Positions 13,667-14,624 of a stretch of 14,624 nucleotides of DNA are shown piece by piece (positions within the stretch are counted from its first letter, which is position 1; each line of letters opens with the position of its first letter). Source of the DNA: PNKC01 sp039917655 (lineage in GTDB: Bacteria; Chloroflexota; Dehalococcoidia; Tepidiformales; Tepidiformaceae). The stretch lies in the NCBI GenBank assembly GCA_039917655.1, contig JBDSJC010000221.1, positions 1-14,624 of the forward strand, read 5' to 3'. The position numbers and the translations under genes are program-made. The notes beneath the pieces are model-generated. The model had not been told where the DNA came from. It made no database searches and was given only the letters and a program-made list of their open reading frames with translations.

Positions 13667-14444
13667 ACGAAAGCCGATCCGCCTCGTCCACACCTCAGAT
13701 GTCCATCTCGGGGCATACGAAGGCAGCGAAGAGGGCAAGTGGGGTGAACGGCGCGACCTCATCCGCACGACCTTTTCGCGCGTCATCGAACTGGCGAACA
13801 AGGTCAACGCCGATCTGCTGGTGATCGCCGGCGATTTCTTCGACAACGGACGCGTTGACCCATCGACCGTGACCTTCGCGGCCGAGGAGATCCGCCGCTT
13901 CGAAGGTCAAACGCTTCTCCTGCCCGGCAACCACGACCCGATGGACCCCGGCTCTCTTTACTGGCGCTATGACCTGGAGGCGATCGCCCCCCGGCTGCAC
14001 ATTTTTCGCAGCCACCCTGGCGAACTGTACGAACCCGAGGGTCTGGACATCGTGGCCTGGGGCCGCGCCTACCTGGATACCGACTGGCATTTCAAACCGC
14101 TAGAAGGTCTGCCGGGGCGCATCGACAATCGTTGGCACCTTGGCATCGCCCATGGCCATTTCGTCCGCGAAGGCGGCGAAATGCATCGCTCGCTACTGAT
14201 GACCGAGGCCGAAGTGGCGGCCGCCGCGGGAAACTGGGACTACCTCGCCTTCGGCCACTGGGAGCCCCATGCGGACGTGAGCACAGGCGGGACCACAGCG
14301 GTCTACTCAGGTGCGCCGATGCCGCTCTCCGACGCTAACAAGCGCGCAGGCTGGGCCGCGGTGGTGGATATGGACGAGCGCGGCGTGAACTGGCGGCTCG
14401 AGCGCGTAGACCCGCGCCCACACGAACCCGCCTCGGCGAAATGA
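13650..14444 (+). CDS. calcineurin-like metallophosphoesterase (SbcD/YfcE-type core)
   Basis: All metal-binding motifs of the calcineurin-like phosphoesterase fold are present in this 264-residue protein: D17-x-H19 (SDVHLG), GDFFDNG with Asp62, GNHD with Asn95 and His96, AHGH (167-170) and GHWEPH (202-207) with His203 and His207. The N-terminal half resembles the nuclease domain of SbcD/Mre11. The C-terminal capping domain of those nucleases and any SbcC/Rad50 ATPase neighbour are missing, so a general phosphodiesterase or phosphatase is as likely as a nuclease. The start is the GTG at 13650, inside the DinB-like gene; GTG 13659 is an alternative. It is the last gene of the overlapping trio, and its stop is about 57 bases before the tRNA gene. 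Confidence 0.9.
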   Translation: MARVPERKPIRLVHTSDVHLGAYEGSEEGKWGERRDLIRTTFSRVIELANKVNADLLVIAGDFFDNGRVDPSTVTFAAEEIRRFEGQTLLLPGNHDPMDPGSLYWRYDLEAIAPRLHIFRSHPGELYEPEGLDIVAWGRAYLDTDWHFKPLEGLPGRIDNRWHLGIAHGHFVREGGEMHRSLLMTEAEVAAAAGNWDYLAFGHWEPHADVSTGGTTAVYSGAPMPLSDANKRAGWAAVVDMDERGVNWRLERVDPRPHEPASAK

Positions 14445-14451
14445 GCGTTCG

Positions 14452-14480
14452 TTGCCCGGAATTCCGCCGGTTGCTAGATT
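14452..14480 (+). promoter_or_regulatory. sigma70-like promoter for the tRNA gene
   Basis: TTGCCC (14452-14457, 4 of 6) and TAGATT (14475-14480, 4 of 6) have an ideal 17-base spacer. Transcription would begin near 14487, leaving a 5' leader of about 15 bases for RNase P to remove. Confidence 0.5.
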
Positions 14481-14501
14481 GAAGGTTCGCGCGGCGAACA
14501 C

Positions 14502-14578
14502 GGCAGGGTAGCTCAGCTGGTTAGAGCGCACGACTCATAATCGTGAGGTCGAGGGTTCGAGTCCCTCCTCTGCTACCA
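14502..14578 (+). tRNA. tRNA with anticodon CAT (elongator tRNA-Met most likely)
   Basis: A complete 77-base cloverleaf can be folded. The acceptor GGCAGGG pairs with CTCTGCT (two G-T pairs), the D stem is GCTC/GAGC, the anticodon stem CACGA/TCGTG holds loop CTCATAA with CAT at 14536-14538, and the T stem GAGGG/CCCTC holds TTCGAGT. Discriminator A and an encoded CCA follow. G1 pairs with T72, and the anticodon stem lacks the GGG/CCC of initiators, so this is not the initiator tRNA. CAT is shared by elongator Met and by tRNA-Ile2, whose C34 is modified to lysidine; I favour Met but cannot exclude Ile2. No terminator is seen in the 46 bases remaining. Confidence 0.95.
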
Positions 14579-14624
14579 ACATCGTTTAGATTCGCTGCGT
14601 GACAATAAGAAGGCCTCCAAACGG

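Noticed and set aside
1..14624. CRISPR array, insertion sequence, phage or defence genes
   Set aside because: No regularly spaced repeats, transposase, integrase or defence-associated domains were seen on either strand.

Overview
This is a GC-rich bacterial window, densely packed with genes on both strands. No hallmark gene fixes the taxon. The combination of a Cys-less thiolase-fold protein with DUF35, an amidohydrolase-2 family protein, a fused family III CoA-transferase, paired SDRs and UppP resembles Chloroflexota (Dehalococcoidia/SAR202-like) or other catabolic soil and marine lineages. That assignment is inference and only moderately supported.

Layout. (1) 171-1828, plus strand: a two-gene operon with an ATGA overlap, encoding a thiolase-fold CoA-thioester enzyme without the usual nucleophilic Cys and its zinc-ribbon/OB-fold DUF35 partner. 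(2) 1994-4721, minus strand: a membrane PAS-PAS-GGDEF-EAL cyclic-di-GMP protein split by an apparent one-base frameshift at 3327-3329. (3) 5025-6631, plus strand: a small unknown protein coupled by an ATGA overlap to a metal-dependent amidohydrolase. (4) 6638-9103, minus strand: an 821-residue protein made of two fused CaiB/BaiF (family III) CoA-transferase domains. (5) 9352-11448, minus strand: a three-gene operon of two SDR oxidoreductases and a YbaK-type aminoacyl-tRNA deacylase. (6) 11521-12342, minus strand: uppP, undecaprenyl-diphosphate phosphatase. (7) 12456-14444, plus strand: an overlapping trio of a SAM methyltransferase, a DinB-like protein and a metallophosphoesterase. (8) 14502-14578: a tRNA gene with anticodon CAT.

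How the genes may work together. Regions 1 and 3-5 hold CoA-ester chemistry: CoA transfer, two SDR steps and C-C cleavage by a thiolase/DUF35 pair. Three of these units match the logic of the anaerobic benzylsuccinate (bbs) beta-oxidation pathway: a two-part CoA-transferase, an SDR pair with one atypical member, and a thiolase-fold/DUF35 pair. Sequence details point to a different final step, retro-aldol cleavage instead of thiolysis. No acyl-CoA dehydrogenase or enoyl-CoA hydratase lies in the window, and the units are on different strands, so a joint pathway is a hypothesis.

Regulation. -10-like hexamers of the form TAGNNT recur upstream of several units. Two lie exactly 8 bases before start codons that lack a Shine-Dalgarno sequence, which suggests leaderless transcripts. 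No CRISPR array, transposase or rRNA was seen.
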